Shown here one piece after another: positions 60,876-64,000 of a stretch of 64,000 bases of DNA (position 1 is the stretch's first letter; every line of letters starts with the position of its first letter). The notes under the pieces are model-generated. The model was not told where the DNA came from and made no database searches. It saw only the letters and a program-made list of their open reading frames with translations. This DNA is from Begonia masoniana (Eukaryota > Streptophyta > Magnoliopsida > Cucurbitales > Begoniaceae): NCBI GenBank assembly GCA_022432975.1, contig CM039511.1:18502557-18566556 (forward strand), in the 5' to 3' direction. The position numbers were made by a program, and so were the translations under genes.

Positions 60876-62296
60876 TAGGGGTGTTCAAAACCAGTTTCGG
60901 TTCGGTTTTGGGGAGGAACCAAACCGAACCGATCGGTTTTGGTTTTGGATTTGCCAAACCGAAACCGGTTTTGGGGCACACCAAAACCAAACCTAAACCG
61001 AATCGAAAATTTCGGTTCGGTTTCGATTCTACAACCTATTTTTGTAAAAATATATTCTGAAGATAACATAATTTCCTAGAATCAAATGTCAAATAAAGTA
61101 ATAAACTCAGAAATTATACTTGTTCATAAGCACTCCTCGTCTGCAATGTCCTTTGAACACACTCTTCTTGGTACTTTGTTTCGACTGCCTCTAGTGCAGA
61201 TTTCAACTAAAGCACCTCAAATCTCAGAGAGTTTTGATCAGGTTTTAGCTTCATTTCTTCATTTCCTTCATTTTCCACAAGAGAAGGATCCTCCAAACTT
61301 TTGCTGCCACCATTGGGCAAATCAGCCTGAAATTGATTAAGAAGTTCCTCCAATAATCTGACTTGGGCTTTAGATTGCTCTAACTCCAAAGACAAGGAGT
61401 TATAAGCCTCCATGGCTTTGAGTCCATCTGTTTGGAGCATTTCTACAGTCGCATTCACTGTTTCAAATTGAATTTGTGTCTTTCTTAAAACATCTAAAGC
61501 CTGTGATTCAGATTCCTTTCCCTTACTGAGTTCATCTTTCAGTTTCTCAACTAAAGAGAGAGTGTCAGCAAGTTCTATTATCAAGCCCTGGATCTCAGCA
61601 CGCGCAGATTCAGCATGCTTACTCTCTGTGGCTTCAAATTGAGAAACAGCCTCAAGTTGAGCCTTGAGCTTTTGAACTTCATTAGTAGCAGAGGCCAAGG
61701 CAATAGAATCACTTGAATGTTGTTTCCTGATAGCTTCAAGCTCTGACTGCCATGCTTCATCTCCACCCTGAGGGAATTCACGAACCTCCTGAAAGTGATT
61801 TTTCTCAGAAGCAGAGAGCTCGAGCATCTGCTTCTGAGATTCCTCGAGCAATTTACTCGTGGCTAAAAGCTTCTTCTTTGCTTCTTCAGCCTCTTCCTGA
61901 ATCTTCCTCTGACATGATTCAGATGAGATGAGTTGGTCATTCGCCGCCTTCAGTTCCTTTTTGAGCTGAGAAAGTTGGGACTCCAGTTCAGACACCCTGT
62001 TGAGGCGTTTCTTCTGAATCTAAGCACAAAAAAAAAGGATAATGGTTCGCTCTTCTGAGAAAGTTGGGACTCCAGTTCGCTTCGCTCTTCACTCTTCAGT
62101 GAATTTTAATCAACAATGGTTTGGTTCGGTTTGGATCGGTTTCACCAATCCAAACCGATAACTGAACCGCATTAGCCGGTTTTGAGAAATGCCAAACCGA
62201 AGTTCGGTTTCCAGTGGCTCAAAACCGGTCCGAACCGAACCTAATTCACCGGTTCCGGTTCGGTTCGTCGGTTCCAGTTCGGTTTGAACACCCCTA
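60876..62296. mobile_element. Non-autonomous hAT element carrying host gene sequence (8-bp target duplication)
   Basis: Terminal inverted repeats TAGGGGTGTTCAAA at the left and TTTGAACACCCCTA at the right. TCAGAAAC flanks it at 60868-60875 and 62297-62304, the 8-bp target duplication of hAT transposons. Subterminal regions (60890-61030 and 62115-62285) are packed with CGGTTCGGTTT-type motifs, typical hAT transposase-binding repeats. No transposase is encoded. The interior, about 61120-62020, is a piece of an ICR gene, so it is a Pack-type element. Confidence 0.92.
61120..62018 (-). pseudogene. Captured ICR/RIP (interactor of constitutive active ROPs) gene fragment
   Basis: ICR/RIP proteins are coiled-coil scaffolds linking ROP GTPases to exocytosis and microtubules. 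The - strand frame 61995-61207 (262 codons) reads VSELESQLSQL, ELSASEKNHFQEVREF, AWQSELEAIRKQHSSDSIAL, ATNEVQKLKAQLEAV, LADTLSLVEKLKDELSKG and AYNSLSLELEQSKAQVRLLE, a continuous coiled coil. It begins right after a T-rich tract plus GTGCTTAG, which looks like an intron 3' splice site, with IQKKRLNRVSELE in frame, so genomic DNA was captured. A TAG at 61207-61209 replaces an expected Gln; the homologous frame goes on (LKSALEAVETKYQEECVQRT) to about 61120. The fragment ends at the hAT subterminal repeats on both sides. Confidence 0.87.
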
Positions 62297-62304
62297 TCAG
62301 AAAC

Positions 62305-62636
62305 CACGGTGGTCGACGGAGGAGGGACGTCGCTCGGGCTCTCTCTCTCGTCTGGAGCTCGAGCTGAAGAAGCAGAATGGCTTCTTCGTGAAGCCATTCT
62401 GTTTCTTTTAAAAAATTAATTATTTTTTTTATTTTTGTTAACCAAATTACTAAATCACCCTCACATGTTTGAACTTCTGTATTTCCGTTAAGTTCGCGTC
62501 CCCCTCGTCCTAAAATTTTAGAAATCCTATTCCAAATAAAATCTTAAGTTTTAATAAACTAGCTAATCCGTTAAAATCTCACGAAAATTCTAACAAGACT
62601 TTTAATTTACTAGGTAAAAATTTTCGAGTTATTACA
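62305..62636 (-). other. 5' end of the LTR (continuation after the hAT element)
   Basis: Resumes after the target duplication, and includes a short C/T-rich tract (62330-62360). It ends at 62636 with ATTACA on the + strand, which is the start TGTAATAACTCG of the - strand LTR. No gene. Confidence 0.6.
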
Positions 62637-63867
62637 GTAACAATCTCCTAGACATAATTAGATTTCCAAGTAAGTTCCCAAGAAAGGCTAGAGGGGTCAC
62701 AAACGGTCCCACTTAAAATCCAGTCTCCTAGACAGAACTTCCTTACACAGTACAATTACACCACTAAATAAGCGGTACAAGAAACAATAGCATATGTGAT
62801 CCCACGGCGTAAATGCATTATACCTTTTGTCGATTTGAAATAATTATTCATCCGTCTCCCGATCCGGTGTTTAGGTCTCACTTCAAATATTAGAAAAGCC
62901 ACATCCATGTGTCCGTGCACTTTTTTTCGACGTTGGCAACAGCAACGGGATATATTGTATCGTTGCTATCAATACTGACGGTTGTGAGTAATTGGCCGGG
63001 ACACAAGCCCTTCAGATGACAACCATCCAAACAGATAATCAGGTAACCGCACTGCATAAAACCTTCCTTGCAAGCAATCATACACATATACATTCTTTAA
63101 CATATCAATCAATGACACCTCATCTCGTAAGTATGTATTTGTAATGTGCTACCCGGATTAGATCTACATATTTCTACTGCATACGAGCAGACTAGTTTGT
63201 ATTGTTCATCGTTATTGCCTTCGTTAAGTGTTCGAACTATGCTTTTTGCTCTTCTGACTTGATTTGGTGTAATGTTGACAGTAAAATCTTTCCTCATTGT
63301 CTAGATAATGGAAGACATTTCCCATGTAGATTAACTTTTGAACTTATCTAGATAATGATTTGCCACCCATTTTGCTCTAGCGTGTCGATTCTCAATTTTT
63401 TTTGAACAGCTGTGAGAATCGATCAAATTTTTTATTTGAAACATATGCTCGTCTTGCATCTTAGAAGCATGCAGTCGCAACTCACACCCGTCTTTACACT
63501 CAGCCGTCAGTCACTGATTTTCACTTTTGGTGAATTTGATCCCATAACCATTTTTTAAAGAATATTAGACTATTTTCGCTCCAATTTCCTTTAAATAACT
63601 ATATTTTTTCACCAAGAAATCTCATTGAGATTTTTTCTCTTACCCGTATGTTTTCCACCTCGTCATCCCCCGAACTGACCGGTATTCGAATTTCATCATC
63701 TAGAGTTCTGAAGGTCAAATGCACCTCTATTTCTTCATTTCCATCTAAGTGATCGAATGCTCGAAAATCACCATATGCAGGCGTGCGTACGAATACCAAT
63801 TAATATCGGCATCACAAGTTGTTGTCTCATCTAAATCAACCGATCGACTTGAATCAAAATCCATCAT
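62637..63867 (-). pseudogene. Mutator-like transposase, N-terminal and DDE-start part
   Basis: ATG at 63867 (MMDFDSSRSVDLDETTTCDA). A frameshift near 63797 leads to FVRTPAYGDFRAFDHLDGNE. The MuDR DNA-binding region at about 63550-63330 has KDGCELRLHASKMQDEHMFQ, NLIDSHSC and ANHYLDKFK, with stops near 63515, 63345 and 63300. 63297-63109 gives the helical linker (QVRRAKSIVR, CRSNPGSTLQ). 63093-62890 gives the start of the DDE domain: GYLIICLDGCHLKG with the first catalytic Asp, then QLLTTVSIDSNDTIYPVAVA and DTWMWLF. The gene continues at 56092-55778 beyond the LTR element. 62637-62889 has no recognised coding sequence. Inverted repeats could not be found inside the window. Confidence 0.85.
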
Positions 63868-64000
63868 CGTCGCTAATACAGAGAAAATTTATCGGATCAA
63901 GAAAATATTTGCGAGGTTTTAGAGTTTTAGGAAGGTGTGGAGTGAGAGTGGAGGGCTGATTTCCTTAAATAATCAAGGAGATCGCCCTCCCATTTGCCAG
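63868..64000. other. 5' flank of the Mutator-like gene
   Basis: AT-rich leader up to the window edge; the element's terminal inverted repeat probably lies further right. Confidence 0.4.

Larger units (their letters stand above)
56241..62636 (-). mobile_element. LTR element remnant: one long LTR, PBS and a stub of the second LTR
   Basis: On the - strand one LTR runs from TGTAATAACTCG at 62636 to ...GGGGCGTTACA at 56304. A 4-nt spacer and a tRNA-Met-type PBS (TGGTATCAGAG, 56299-56289) follow, and then about 40 bases ending again in GGGGCGTTACA at 56241. So the internal region and nearly all of the second LTR are deleted. The flanks GTACT and GTAAC match at only three of five bases. It contains the 41- and 40-bp arrays and the nested hAT element. 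It splits the Mutator-like gene. Confidence 0.75.

Overview
The window looks like a transposon-dense, gene-poor stretch of a flowering-plant nuclear genome, probably a dicot. The evidence is an Athila-type Ty3/Gypsy element primed by tRNA-Asp, a SIRE-like Ty1/Copia element with an extra envelope-like ORF, a chromovirus-like Gypsy element, a Mutator-like transposase, a hAT element, a nuclear tRNA-Ala, and fragments of three plant host genes (nucleolin, the photosystem II assembly factor HCF136, and an ICR/RIP ROP-interactor). A 100-N scaffold gap lies at 15719-15818. Two homopolymers of about 1.5 kb (T at 35170-36669, A at 54320-55777) are probably assembly artefacts. I see no intact host protein-coding gene.

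Layout. 1-7900: broken multi-exon copies of a nucleolin-like gene and of HCF136, both on the + strand, with a tRNA-Ala(AGC) between them on the - strand and an LTR fragment inside the HCF136 copy. 8170-12537: a decayed - strand Copia pol, split by a + strand solo LTR (9186-11217, 5-bp target duplication). 12538-15718: partial, probably nested, Gypsy-type LTRs ending at the gap. 15819-26099: an Athila-type element on the - strand with gag, protease, RT, RNase H, integrase, a 3' ORF, PBS and one complete LTR. 26100-37948: a + strand Gypsy element with a collapsed 5' LTR (67-bp minisatellite), decayed gag-pol, a - strand solo LTR inserted in RNase H (5-bp target duplication), and a 3.8-kb 3' LTR. 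38145-48331: a SIRE-like Copia element on the - strand with two 1.1-kb LTRs. 49036-54063: a 5-kb solo LTR, about two-thirds of it a 24-bp minisatellite, with a 5-bp target duplication. 54320-63867: a decayed - strand Mutator-like transposase gene, interrupted by a 6.4-kb LTR element (56241-62636) that carries 40-bp and 41-bp arrays. That LTR is itself interrupted by a 1.4-kb hAT element (8-bp target duplication) carrying part of an ICR gene.

The unifying theme is nested insertion, plus LTRs that each carry their own minisatellite. The 67-bp Gypsy units contain two palindromic bZIP-type motifs and the 27-bp Copia units contain a W-box core. These arrays, the hAT element with captured host coding sequence, and the envelope-like 3' ORF in the Copia element are the most interesting observations. 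Identifications rest on reading protein motifs, LTR termini and target duplications by eye; no database search was run.
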